NCBI GenBank assembly: GCA_964293305.1
Contig: CAXYYO010000039.1
Coordinates: 1-29,934 of the forward strand
Origin: CALAGJ01 sp964293305
GTDB taxonomy: Bacteria; Bacteroidota; Bacteroidia; Chitinophagales; Chitinophagaceae
Reading direction: 5' to 3'
DNA: 29,934 nucleotides
The translations under genes and the position numbers were made by a program. Below the pieces are notes generated by a model. It made no database searches and was not told the DNA's origin. It saw only the letters and a list, made by a program, of their open reading frames with translations. Positions 1 to 9,200 of this stretch are shown piece by piece (position 1 is the stretch's first letter; each line of letters starts with the position of its first letter).

Positions 1-2
1 AA

Positions 3-362
3 TATCCTGAACTTTATAAAAAGAGACAAGCCATTATAGAACACAACTATGGCATCATAAAAAGACAGTGGGGTTTTAACTATATCATGACCAAACAAGG
101 TATGGTGCGGGCCGCAGCCGATGTAGGATTTATGTTTGTAGCTTACAACTTACGCAGAATCATAAATATCATTGGCAAAGATGGGTTCAAAAAGTACCTA
201 CAAGTACTTGCCTATTATTTTTATCAAATATGCATGCTACTAAAGTTCATAAGAGCCAAAATAAACCCATCAAATTTTGATAAAACCGCAAGCCCAATTT
301 TTTACAGCTTCCAGTATTTAGCTACTAAATGGGTTGCTTTTTTGCTTATTCTTGCGGGTTGA
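3..362 (+). CDS. Transposase C-terminal part (IS1182-like), cut by window edge
   Basis: The reading frame is open from base 3 and has no start inside the window, so this is the 3' end of a longer gene. The first residues, read from base 3, contain the pattern IEHNYGIIKRQWGF, followed by a stretch with AAADVGFMFVAYNLRRIINI. This pair is typical of the C-terminal end of DDE transposases of the IS1182 group (usual form EHPFGTIKRQWG...YNMRR). The conserved glutamate of the DDE triad lies in the EH motif. The tail after about base 200 is variable and hydrophobic. The first ATG at 87 is internal to the domain and is not the start. The element's right end probably lies between 362 and about 385, but I could not identify its terminal inverted repeat without the left end. 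It directly abuts the cassette-like unit beginning at 386. Confidence 0.8.
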   Translation, partial: YPELYKKRQAIIEHNYGIIKRQWGFNYIMTKQGMVRAAADVGFMFVAYNLRRIINIIGKDGFKKYLQVLAYYFYQICMLLKFIRAKINPSNFDKTASPIFYSFQYLATKWVAFLLILAG

Positions 363-386
363 TGGCGGTTTTTAGACAGACTGACG

Positions 387-1247
387 TTGTACGCAAGCCG
401 ACTTGCCATCGGCAAAAATGAAAAAAATGAAAAAAAGTTTAATTCTATTGATTTTAGGGACAGCAGGACTTTTTTCCTGTGGACAGGTTAATAAGTCGAA
501 GCCGAAAACTGTTGAAATTGAAACTTCAAGTTCTGTAAATAATGTCCAAAATGATAAAGACTTAAACGGTAAATATGTATATGCCGATTCTAACGGCAAA
601 CAAGTAATAATAGAAAACAGCGTTCCAAAAGGTGGATACAATTACACAGACCCTAATTGCGAGGATTGTACAGTTGCTGTATTGCTCACTCGAATAAGCA
701 ATGAAACAGATAATCCTGTAGAATTGAAGATTAACTGTCCAGCAGATTCATTTGAACTACCGTCTATACCTAATCAATACATTAAAATTTTGATTCTTCC
801 GAATACAATGACACCTGAGAGAGAACCCTTGTTTAGGTATGGACTGACAGAGACAGATTTAAAATCTTTATTGGATAATAATCGTTATAACTCATCTTTA
901 TTTAATAGAACCATTGCCCCAAAAACATCAAGCAGTTTGCATTTTGTTATGCTTACAATCAAATCTAATATACAAGGCAAAGTCTTTGGACCAAGGCGAA
1001 CAGGACTTATCTTAACAGGACAAAATCTATTTTATAGAATAATTAATGTGGACCAAAAAAGTAACACTACATTAAGTGATATAGAGATCCCTTGCGGAAG
1101 TATTAATTTGAAAAATTTGATATTAAAGAAATAAACAGAAAGCCTGCGTACAACATTTAGACGGATAGCCAACTGCCCCCGCAAAACAGCCTGCCTGTAT
1201 CCATAAAGACATATAAAATAAAACGAATTGGGGCTGTTGGCTATCCG
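387..1247 (+). mobile_element. Single-gene cassette-like unit with attC-like end
   Basis: The unit begins with GTTGTACGCAAGC (386-398) and, after the lipoprotein gene, carries GCCTGCGTACAAC (1142-1154), its reverse complement at 12 of 13 bases. This is followed by a long imperfect hairpin and then a second GTTGTT box (1247-1252). In integron cassettes the R'' box of attC is complementary to the 5' start of its own cassette, not to the box that follows it, and that is the arrangement seen here. The gene lies in the same orientation as in classical cassettes and occupies most of the unit. The core is GTTGTAC rather than the textbook GTTRRRY, so the assignment to integrons is an inference. No integrase gene is visible. 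Confidence 0.5.
418..1134 (+). CDS. Predicted lipoprotein of unknown function
   Basis: The protein has a lysine-rich start, a hydrophobic stretch and a lipobox ending in LFSC, with the acylated cysteine at residue 21 if translation starts at 418. An in-frame ATG at 403 would add five residues ahead of the lysines, and one at 427 would still leave a good signal; 418 gives the most ordinary lipoprotein signal. After the cysteine there is a Ser/Asn/Lys-rich linker to about residue 45. A soluble domain of about 190 residues follows, with a CEDC pair and several other cysteines, which may form disulfides outside the cytoplasm. I do not recognise the family. It is the only gene in the cassette-like unit between the transposase remnant and the attC-like hairpin, which points to acquired accessory function. 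Codon use is AT-rich like the surroundings. Confidence 0.75.
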   Translation: MKKMKKSLILLILGTAGLFSCGQVNKSKPKTVEIETSSSVNNVQNDKDLNGKYVYADSNGKQVIIENSVPKGGYNYTDPNCEDCTVAVLLTRISNETDNPVELKINCPADSFELPSIPNQYIKILILPNTMTPEREPLFRYGLTETDLKSLLDNNRYNSSLFNRTIAPKTSSSLHFVMLTIKSNIQGKVFGPRRTGLILTGQNLFYRIINVDQKSNTTLSDIEIPCGSINLKNLILKK

Positions 1248-1254
1248 TTGTTCA
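1142..1254 (+). repeat. attC-like imperfect hairpin
   Basis: Two arms, 1161-1179 and 1230-1248, are reverse complements at 18 of 19 positions (one T/A difference near the loop side). The 50 bases between them form a variable centre. Outside the arms lie GTACAAC (1148-1154) and GTTGTTC (1247-1253), placed as the R'' and R' boxes of an attC site, with unpaired bases (ATTTAG) between box and arm on the left. The arms start with ACGGATAGCCAAC and end with GTTGGCTATCCGT. It could also act as a rho-independent hairpin, but there is no T-tract after it, which argues against a terminator. Confidence 0.6.
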
Positions 1255-1429
1255 GCAACGCCGGGCCATACAGTCGGTAGAGTCTTATACGATTAAATAT
1301 AAGTTTATAAATGCTTAATGATTTTTGCCTAATTTTATGAACCAATGATAGCTTTGAAGCGTCTTCCATTTACGGGCATTGTGTCGAATATCAATTTAAA
1401 TTTTAATCAATGATATTAAAATAAAATTT

Positions 1430-2119
1430 ATGTCTGAAATCAAAAAGAACTTATTTCTTGCTGAACAAAAAGCGAAAGATTTATTTTCAATTGTAGAACA
1501 ACGTGGATTAATTGCCGCAGGAAAAACTGAAAAACAACTTTGTGCTGAAATATTGCAAATAGCAAAGGATGAATTTGGAGTAGAAAATCATTGGGGCAAA
1601 AAAATTGTAAGAACAGGAATGAATACTTTACAACCCTATATAGCAGACCCACCTGATGTAGAAATTAAAGAGGATGACATTCTATTTTTTGATTTTCACC
1701 CAATTTTTAATGGATGGGAAGCTGACCTTGGACGAACTTATGTTTTAGGGAACAATCCATTAAAACAAAAGATTAAACAAGCTGTAGAAACGGCTTGGCA
1801 TGAAGGAAACTCATGGTATTTTAATCAGGAAAAACTAACAGGGGCGGAATTTTTCAATTACGCCACCGAACTTGCACATAAATATGGTTATGAATTTGGA
1901 AATGCAATTTCAGGCCATATTATCGGTAAATTTCCTCATGAACAACCAGATGATCCAAATGATTTATGCTTAGATGCCCACCCGGACAATCATACAGATA
2001 TTCTACAATTTGACAATTTTGGCAATCCAAGATTTTGGATGCTAGAACTGCATTTTGTTGACAGGAAAAACAATATTGGAGCGTTCTTTGAACAGTTGTT
2101 GAGTAAAGAATTAATCTAA
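1430..2119 (+). CDS. M24 family metallopeptidase-fold protein
   Basis: At 229 residues this is a minimal pita-bread (methionine aminopeptidase/Xaa-Pro peptidase) domain without the N-terminal creatinase-like domain. The five metal ligands of the family can be placed: Asp88 (FFDFHP), Asp99 (EADLGRT, eleven residues later as usual), His163 (SGHIIG), Glu206 (LELHF) and Glu221 (FFEQLL). It is therefore probably an active dinuclear metal-dependent hydrolase in the cytoplasm, since no signal peptide is seen. The substrate is unknown; the family includes aminopeptidases and proteins that only bind peptides. The gene stands alone between the attC-like hairpin and a long non-coding stretch. It could be a further cassette gene, but no second attC-like end was found after it. 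Confidence 0.8.
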   Translation: MSEIKKNLFLAEQKAKDLFSIVEQRGLIAAGKTEKQLCAEILQIAKDEFGVENHWGKKIVRTGMNTLQPYIADPPDVEIKEDDILFFDFHPIFNGWEADLGRTYVLGNNPLKQKIKQAVETAWHEGNSWYFNQEKLTGAEFFNYATELAHKYGYEFGNAISGHIIGKFPHEQPDDPNDLCLDAHPDNHTDILQFDNFGNPRFWMLELHFVDRKNNIGAFFEQLLSKELI

Positions 2120-2769
2120 ACTCCATATAAAAATCTATCATTAAAACCAATCCGCTTGAGCGATGCATTTTTTTTTGACCTACTCCAAAAAAGAAGTTAT
2201 GGTTTGCACGTATGAAATAATCATTTGAAAAGATAGCGGGATAGATATATTAGAAAATGACCGTCCAAACAGCCGTGATGCATTTCAAATCAACCTTTAG
2301 TACTAACAGTACACTTGGCAATAAGCTCATCAAGCAAAAGAACAATTATTATAAAATTATTCACAAAGAGAACTTCAATAATTAAACTTGATGCATACAA
2401 AATTTAGCGTCTGGAAATTGATAGATATCAAAAAATAGCTATCATCGATCCCAGTAATCAGCAACCCACCACTAAAAACCATTCAAAATCCTTGGCATAG
2501 CCTACTATAAATGAATTACAATCTGTTTGGCTACTATGCCCGCAGACCATTCCCCGCAGGGGCAAAATTCATCATCTATAAGGCAGGCAGAATGTACAAT
2601 TTGTAGGAGAGCACTACAATGAATGATTAAAAAATTGAACTTGAGGATATTTATAAATCCTACAACCGATTATGATGTACATTAATATTTTTGCATAAAA
2701 GGTTTTACCCAAAAACTTTGTTTTACGAAACCAATAAAGGCCCTACCCTATTTTTGCCAAAACCTTACT
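2120..2769. other. 650-base non-coding stretch, probably decayed DNA
   Basis: No convincing gene was found on either strand. A weak GC-poor stem (2153-2162) followed by nine T residues (2167-2175) could end the upstream M24 transcript. A short frame at 2511-2606 (31 codons, containing NLFGYYARRPFPAGAKF) is compositionally protein-like before a TAG and may be a fragment of a lost gene. Two TAnnTTTG-type boxes (2686-2693 and 2749-2756) lie just ahead of the downstream operon. Confidence 0.4.
2749..2756 (+). promoter_or_regulatory. Candidate -7 box of the mutase operon
   Basis: TATTTTTG matches the Bacteroidota -7 consensus TAnnTTTG. It lies 13 bases before the GTG start at 2770, so the leader would be very short. 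A second copy of the same octamer is at 2686-2693 and would give a leader of about 70 bases. Neither has a clean TTTG at the expected -33 distance, so only the -7 element is supported. Confidence 0.35.
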
Positions 2770-3285
2770 GTGGATACAAATACATTTATTTTGATTTTAG
2801 TAGTGGCCATTCTCATTACGGGGAGCATCGTTTATATCATAACCAGTCGTATGATTAGCAGAAATCATCCTGCTCTAAGGCCGGTTGGTGTCGATAATGA
2901 AACGAAGCAGTTACAGTTGCAGGCTTATGAAAGACTTTTGTTGTTAGCCGAGAGAATTTCCATACCCTCACTTTTGCAGAGGCTTCACCAGCCGGGCATA
3001 TCAGCCAAAGAAATGCAACTGCTACTTACGCAGAATGTACGCTCAGAGTTTGACTATAATCTCACACAGCAGATTTATATTTCTGCCAATGCTTGGCAAA
3101 TACTTAAGAATTTTAAGGAACAAAATATCCTCATTATTCATACAGTGGCTTCGCTATTGCAGCCGGGAAGTTCATCTACCGACCTTAATAAACAAGTGGC
3201 GGAATATCTTGGGGCAAACCCTACATTAGATCTTTATGAAAGCGTTACTGACCTGCTTACTGTAGAAGCAAAAAAATTAATGTGA
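2770..3285 (+). CDS. Small membrane-anchored protein, unknown function
   Basis: The protein starts with a GTG codon. It has one N-terminal transmembrane helix at about residues 6-26, with little ahead of it, followed by a basic residue and a mainly alpha-helical soluble part of about 140 residues rich in Leu and Gln, probably facing the cytoplasm. I see no catalytic motif and do not recognise a named family with certainty. Its last codons overlap the mutase start by four bases (GTGA, 3282-3285), so translation of the two is likely coupled. A membrane-linked accessory role for the mutase is an inference from this position alone. Confidence 0.75.
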   Translation: MDTNTFILILVVAILITGSIVYIITSRMISRNHPALRPVGVDNETKQLQLQAYERLLLLAERISIPSLLQRLHQPGISAKEMQLLLTQNVRSEFDYNLTQQIYISANAWQILKNFKEQNILIIHTVASLLQPGSSSTDLNKQVAEYLGANPTLDLYESVTDLLTVEAKKLM

Positions 3286-4865
3286 TAACTGAAGCTGATA
3301 TGATAGAAGAAAAAAAAGTTTTTACGGATAGTGATATAGAAATCAAAAAACTATACACGCAAGATGATCTTGCTCACACTGCCCATCCCGGTATGCCCGG
3401 CTCTATGCCATACACACGTGGTGTGCAGGAAGATATGTATAGAGGTAAGCTATGGACCATGCGTCAATATGCGGGTTTTAGCACAGCAGAGGAAAGTAAT
3501 AAAAGGTACCACTATTTATTGAATCAGGGTGTTATGGGGCTTAGCGTAGCTTTTGATTTACCCACACAGATTGGTTATGACAGCGACCACCCATTAGCCG
3601 AAGGCGAAGTAGGAAAAACAGGTGTAGCCATAGACAGTATTGAAGATGTACAGCGATTGTTTGATGGCATAAAACTGCAAGATATTTCCACGTCCATGAC
3701 CATCAATTCTACAGGATATATTTTATTATCGCTCTATGTGGCTTTGGCAAAACAACAGGGTGCAGATTTAAAAAAAATATCTGGCACTATACAAAATGAT
3801 ATTCTCAAAGAATATGCGGCAAGGGGCACTTATATATACCCGCCAAAACCTTCTATGCGAATCATTACAGACATTTTTGAATGGTGCAGCAAGGATTTAC
3901 CAAAGTGGAATACCATATCTATTAGTGGCTACCATATAAGAGAAGCAGGCAGCACAGCCGTGCAAGAAATTGCCTTTACGCTTAGCAATGGAAAAGCTTA
4001 TGTACAAGCAGCATTAGCAAAAGGTTTAGATATAAATGTGTTTGGTAAAAGATTATCATTTTTCTTTAATGCACATAATAATTTATTTGAAGAAGTAGCA
4101 AAATTTAGAGCTTCACGCCGCATGTGGGCCGGCATTATGAAAGAGCTTGGGGCTACCGATCCCAAAGCCCTGATGCTGCGCTTTCATACTCAAACAGGTG
4201 GTAGTACCCTAACAGCACAACAGCCCATGAATAATATTTCTAGGGTAACCATACAGGCACTTGCGGCTGTGCTGGGTGGCACACAAAGTTTGCATACAAA
4301 TGGCTATGACGAAGCATTGAGTTTGCCCACAGAGCAGGCAGCAAGAATTGCTTTAAGAACCCAACAAATTATAGCATTTGAAAGTGGTGCGCCAGACACC
4401 GTAGATCCTTTGGCTGGAAGTTATTTTGTAGAAAGCCTTACGCAGGAAGTAGAAAATCAGGCTACGCTACTCATGCAACAAATAGATGCTATGGGTGGCA
4501 GTGTAAGTGCTATTGAAGAAGGTTTTATACAAGATGAAATAGCAAGTAGTGCATACCGATATCAGCAGCAGGTAGAGCGGTGCGAAAAGATTATTGTAGG
4601 TGTAAATAAATTTGAGATAAATGAAACGGACAGTACTCCAATTTTTAAAATAGATGATAGTATTAGACAAGTACAATCAGAAAAATTACAAGCACTTCGT
4701 GCAATGAGGAATCAACAACAGGCAGATAGCAATCTTGCAGCCTTAAGTGCTGCTGCAAAAGATGGATCTAACATAATGCCACACGTAATAACCGCAGTTG
4801 AAAATTTTTGTACACTGGGTGAAATAGCAGATACCCTAAGAACTGAATTTGGAGAGTATAAATAA
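3282..4865 (+). CDS. Methylmalonyl-CoA mutase, catalytic (substrate-binding) subunit
   Basis: The 527 residues correspond to the TIM-barrel half of the large mutase chain. The family's landmarks are present: RQYAGFSTAEESN (61-73), GLSVAFDLPTQ, SMTINSTGYI, GTIQNDILKEY, PPKPSMRIITDIF and SGYHIREAG. Tyr63, Arg193 and His218 align with Tyr89, Arg207 and His244 of the Propionibacterium enzyme. These specify methylmalonyl-CoA rather than isobutyryl- or ethylmalonyl-CoA. The chain ends where the C-terminal cobalamin-binding domain (DxHxxG) would begin, so it needs a separate small subunit, as in the split archaeal-type enzymes; none is encoded here. It interconverts succinyl-CoA and (R)-methylmalonyl-CoA. 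The start is GTG at 3282 (four-base overlap with the upstream gene); an ATG at 3300 is an alternative. The gap to the methionine synthase module is five bases. Confidence 0.92.
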   Translation: MITEADMIEEKKVFTDSDIEIKKLYTQDDLAHTAHPGMPGSMPYTRGVQEDMYRGKLWTMRQYAGFSTAEESNKRYHYLLNQGVMGLSVAFDLPTQIGYDSDHPLAEGEVGKTGVAIDSIEDVQRLFDGIKLQDISTSMTINSTGYILLSLYVALAKQQGADLKKISGTIQNDILKEYAARGTYIYPPKPSMRIITDIFEWCSKDLPKWNTISISGYHIREAGSTAVQEIAFTLSNGKAYVQAALAKGLDINVFGKRLSFFFNAHNNLFEEVAKFRASRRMWAGIMKELGATDPKALMLRFHTQTGGSTLTAQQPMNNISRVTIQALAAVLGGTQSLHTNGYDEALSLPTEQAARIALRTQQIIAFESGAPDTVDPLAGSYFVESLTQEVENQATLLMQQIDAMGGSVSAIEEGFIQDEIASSAYRYQQQVERCEKIIVGVNKFEINETDSTPIFKIDDSIRQVQSEKLQALRAMRNQQQADSNLAALSAAAKDGSNIMPHVITAVENFCTLGEIADTLRTEFGEYK

Positions 4866-4870
4866 AATAA

Positions 4871-5896
4871 ATGATGAGTATCCATAATGCTTTGAAAGAT
4901 AGAATCTTAATCATAGATGGTGCTATGGGCACTATGATTCAAAGACATGGGCTGAGCGAAGCAGACTATAGAGGACAGCGCTTTGCAAACTGGCATACCG
5001 ATGTAAAAGGCAATAATGATTTATTGAGCATAACCCAGCCGCAAATAGTAGAGGAAATTCATAGACAATACTTAGATGCGGGTGCTGATATTATTGAAAC
5101 AAACACTTTTAATAGTCAGCGAATATCGCTGGCAGATTATGATATGAGTGCATTGGCTTATGAAATGAATATAGCAGCCATGCACTGTGCTAGAAATGCA
5201 GTAGATGCTTGTAAAATTACTGCAAAACATAGTGCTATAAAATATGGTGGGCCTTGGGTGGCAGGAGCTATAGGGCCTATGAATAAAACACTGTCCTTAT
5301 CGCCGGATGTAAACAATCCGGGCTATCGTGCCACTACTTTTGATGAAGTGGTAGATGCTTACTATGAACAAGTAAGTGGTTTAGTGGATGGCGGAGCTGA
5401 CCTGCTACTTATTGAAACAATTTTTGATACCCTCAATGCTAAAGCTGCTATTTATGCTATTCAAAAATATTTTATGGATCATCCGGCCACTACACCATTA
5501 CCGGTATCAATTAGTGGAACAATAACCGATGCAAGCGGCAGAACCCTTAGCGGACAAACTTTAGAAGCCTTTCTAATTTCGGTAATGCATGCAAACCCCT
5601 TGAGTATTGGATTAAATTGTGCACTCGGAGCCAAGGAAATGAGACCACATATTGAGGAGCTATCGCAAATAGCAGGATGTTATGTATCAGCATATCCCAA
5701 TGCCGGTCTGCCAAATGCAATGGGTGCTTATGATGAAACACCGATGGAAACCGCAGCACATATACAATCCTGGGCATCTGAAGGTTGGGTAAATATTGTA
5801 GGAGGTTGCTGTGGCACCACACCTGACCATATTAAAGCTATGGCATCGGAGGTAAAAAATATTTTACCAAGACTACTACCTGTGGGTGAAATATGA
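4871..5896 (+). CDS. metH: Methionine synthase, homocysteine-binding module (split MetH)
   Basis: The 341 residues cover only the first module of cobalamin-dependent methionine synthase, the zinc-dependent homocysteine S-methyltransferase barrel. The zinc cysteines are Cys250 (GLNCALG) and Cys313-Cys314 (GGCCGTTP). N-terminal DGAMGTMIQ and the ETNTFNSQR motif (76-84) also match. The methyltetrahydrofolate, cobalamin and activation modules (roughly 850 further residues in E. coli MetH) are absent. In Bacteroidota MetH is often split into two genes, but the second usually lies nearby, whereas here a 380-base gap and a caspase gene follow. It may act with a MetH second part encoded elsewhere, or as a stand-alone methyltransferase using another methyl donor. 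It starts five bases after the mutase stop, so they form one operon. Confidence 0.88.
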   Translation: MMSIHNALKDRILIIDGAMGTMIQRHGLSEADYRGQRFANWHTDVKGNNDLLSITQPQIVEEIHRQYLDAGADIIETNTFNSQRISLADYDMSALAYEMNIAAMHCARNAVDACKITAKHSAIKYGGPWVAGAIGPMNKTLSLSPDVNNPGYRATTFDEVVDAYYEQVSGLVDGGADLLLIETIFDTLNAKAAIYAIQKYFMDHPATTPLPVSISGTITDASGRTLSGQTLEAFLISVMHANPLSIGLNCALGAKEMRPHIEELSQIAGCYVSAYPNAGLPNAMGAYDETPMETAAHIQSWASEGWVNIVGGCCGTTPDHIKAMASEVKNILPRLLPVGEI

Positions 5897-6276
5897 ATAA
5901 ATATTCAAAATATACCCTCAAAAAAAAAATCCCACCTGTACATTACACATAGTTTCTATTAAAGGCAGAATCATTTTATTTAATATACCATTTCAAGGGT
6001 ATGTTTTAAAGCCATCTAGGTAATATGTTTGCTATAAACTATATTTCAAAGATTCATTTCATGAAGAAATTTATAGCAATTTTTATGACTTGCATCTGTA
6101 CTGTATCAATGGAACAAAAGCGCATTATTGTAATCTGAGTTATCGTTATTCAGCCCTATGAATCATAAAACATCAAAATGGATCAGTAAATAAAAGGATA
6201 AGCCTTATTATGCTTAGATTGCTTAATAGGATATTATAAATGTGTTATTCTTCAGAAATTGAATTTTAAATAAAAA
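5897..6276. other. 380-base gap with a possible signal-peptide relic
   Basis: There is no complete gene here. A 25-codon frame at 6061-6138 reads MKKFIAIFMTCICTVSM and then stops. It looks like a Bacteroidota signal peptide start and could be the remnant 5' end of a lost secreted protein. No clear terminator follows the methionine synthase module, and no consensus promoter was recognised before the caspase gene at 6277. Confidence 0.35.
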
Positions 6277-9200
6277 ATGAAACATTATCTACTTTTAAGC
6301 GTGCTAATATTTATATACAGCCGTTCATTATTTGCACAAACCGGCAACATCATTGTACCCAACGGACATGCTTTAAAAGTGGAAATGATTATTCCCGATA
6401 ACCAGCATAAATATTTATATACCATTGAAAGAAGTAAAACAATTATGTGGGATGTAAAGACCCAATCTCAATTGTATACATTCCCTATTGGCACCACAGA
6501 TAAACAAAATGCTACAGTAAGTAACGATGGTAAAAAAATAGCCTTTAATAATAAAACATCCGTTGACTGCTATTCTACAGTTAACGGCAAACTTTTATTC
6601 AGTGCTAAAAAACAATTCTATGGCAGTTGTATAAAATTTTCTAAAGACGATACTAAGATTTTCACCATGTCGTTTGGCATTATTGCCATAGATGTAGCCT
6701 CACAACAGGAAACACAATTAATAAAAACAGATTATACACAGTTTGACGATAATGGCGCTACGCTTAATGTATTAGACGAAAATCATGTGGTACTCATTAA
6801 TAAAATTAGTTGGCAAGTTTGGAACATAGCCGAAAAGAAAATGGATTTTAAATATACATTCGATACAGAACCTTACACACGTGTATATCTGCCTTCCCTA
6901 AAATACATTGCAACAAAAGCCGACAAACTTGAATTCAGAGATATTTATACTGGTAAAGTAGTAAAGACATTTCCTTTTGGCCAGCTTGCTCCTTCCAGTA
7001 ATTCAAAAGAATTTATTTTGTACAATGGAGATACTTACACGATTTATAATGGCGAAAATTTTACCGCTACACAAAAACTAAAAGAGATTAAAGATTTTAA
7101 TTATTTAGAAGGTACTTTTTCCGGAAATACAAATACATTTTATGCCGCTAACTATTCTGATATCATTGCTATAAACACAAAAACAAATACTGTTGATAAA
7201 GGTTTTAAGAGACAAGTAGCTTATCTCGGTGTATCTGACATATTTAATTCGATGGAGTATAATTACCATTCAGGTATCCTGAATATTATGACAGATGATT
7301 CTGTATATAAAAGTATCAGTCTTACCAAACTCTTTGCCTTTAGGCATAAGCCATTGCCTATTAATACAGACATGACCACTTTTAGCCCCACAGGTGACAC
7401 CATTGCTGTTTTTTATGAACAAAAAGGCTATATCAAAAATGTAGCAACAGGCAAATTTATACAGCCAGCTATAAAATTGGCAGATGAAGCTTCCATTACT
7501 GAAAGAGCAAACTTCTTTTTTAGTAAGGATGGTACCCAAGTTTATTATACTACTTTCTCCACTACAAAGCAACAAAACAACCTGAACCGCATTTCATTGA
7601 GAACCGGTATCAGTGAGCAGGTGATCAGTTTTAAAAGTACCCAAGCGGTTTCATTGCATCCTGATAAAGACCTGTTAGCAGGTATAGAAAAAGGTTATCA
7701 ATATACACATGCAAAAGTTTGGGATGTAACAACGGGAAAAGTATTGTTTGATAAAAATATGGGTGAGCAGAAATGCGATTTTATTTCCATATCAAACGAT
7801 AAGCAAAAACTGATGCTGGTGCATAACATAGTGCCAGACAGTTATGATTTTTATGAAGACATTTATGAAATAGCTACAGGCAATTTAATATCTACTTCTG
7901 CAAAGTTTTCAAACCTTGGCTATTATAAATCTTATGATTGTACGCCTGACTTTTCAATGCTCATCAAATGTGGCAACTTTGGAAGTATAACAGCTATGAA
8001 TGACGAAGGCAAAGACATATATACCAACAATGCACATACCTCATCCATACGCAGGGCATTTTTTTCGCCAGATAGTAAAATCATGTTTACTATATCAACT
8101 GATCAAACTATAAAAGTATGGGAACCCAAAAAGGGTAAACTGCTTGGAACCCTATATTTATTTAACGATGGTAATGATTATGTTTTTGTAGATCAATATG
8201 GCCGTTTTGATGGTACAGAAGGAGGTATAAAAAGAATGTATTATTTGAAGGATAGAAAAAAAATTCCTTTGGATGTAGTTTATGAAAAATTTTACACCCC
8301 AAATCTTTATCAACGCCTGGTAAACGGGGAAATATTTGATCCCATTGATGTGGTTATAAATGCTTCTCCGCTAGTAAAAATATCATATTCAGAAGCTACA
8401 AGAAATCTTGAAGTAGATGATGATATACCCACTTATCAAAATAAAACAGGCCTTGCTGATATAACCGTAAACGCTATAGCAGAAGATGATACGGTAGATG
8501 AGATCCGTTTATTTCACAATGGAAAAATTGTAACACTCACCACACGCAATCTTATTGTAACAGATGCAGCCAGTGGCAGCGATACAAAAAAATATCAACT
8601 AACGCTATTGCCTGGAGTAAATACCATACGTGCGGTTGCATTAAACACACAACGCACAGAAAGCCAGCCCGATGAAATTGTGGTAAATTATAATAGTGGC
8701 AGCAATGCCCAACCCGATAATAACAAACCAATAAACAACAATACCAACAATGCACCCGTTGTACCAGTAGATAAAAACGCTACGCTCCATTTAGTGGTGG
8801 TTGGCATCAATGCCTATCAAAACAAAAGCATGAGTTTGAATTATGCCCTTGCAGATGCAACTTCTTTTAAAGACGAAGTAGAGAGAGATGCTAAGACTGT
8901 TATCAGCAATATCAAAACATATTTTGTCACCGATAATACGGCTGACAAAACAGGCATCACCTATGCACTAAAAGAAGTGCAACAAAATGCCAAACCTCAG
9001 GATGTTTTTATTTTCTACTATGCAGGCCACGGCGTAATTGGTAACAACAATGAATTTTATTTGGTACCAACTGATGTAAGTGATTTAAAAAATGTACAAA
9101 GTGAATTAGAGAATAAAGGTATTGCCTCAAAAATGTTACAGCAATATGCAATAGACATTCAAGCGCAAAAGCAATTGTTTATACTCGATGCATGCCAGAG

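Noticed and set aside
399..415. Small inverted repeat GCCGA/TCGGC before the lipoprotein start as a riboswitch or operator
   Set aside because: Five pairs with a 7-base loop are too little to support a regulatory call.
372..641. Minus-strand open frame overlapping the lipoprotein gene
   Set aside because: The lipoprotein on the plus strand has a clear signal and lipobox; the antisense frame has no recognisable features.
3282..4865. Isobutyryl-CoA or ethylmalonyl-CoA mutase instead of methylmalonyl-CoA mutase
   Set aside because: Tyr63 and Arg193, the two residues that select methylmalonyl-CoA, are both present.
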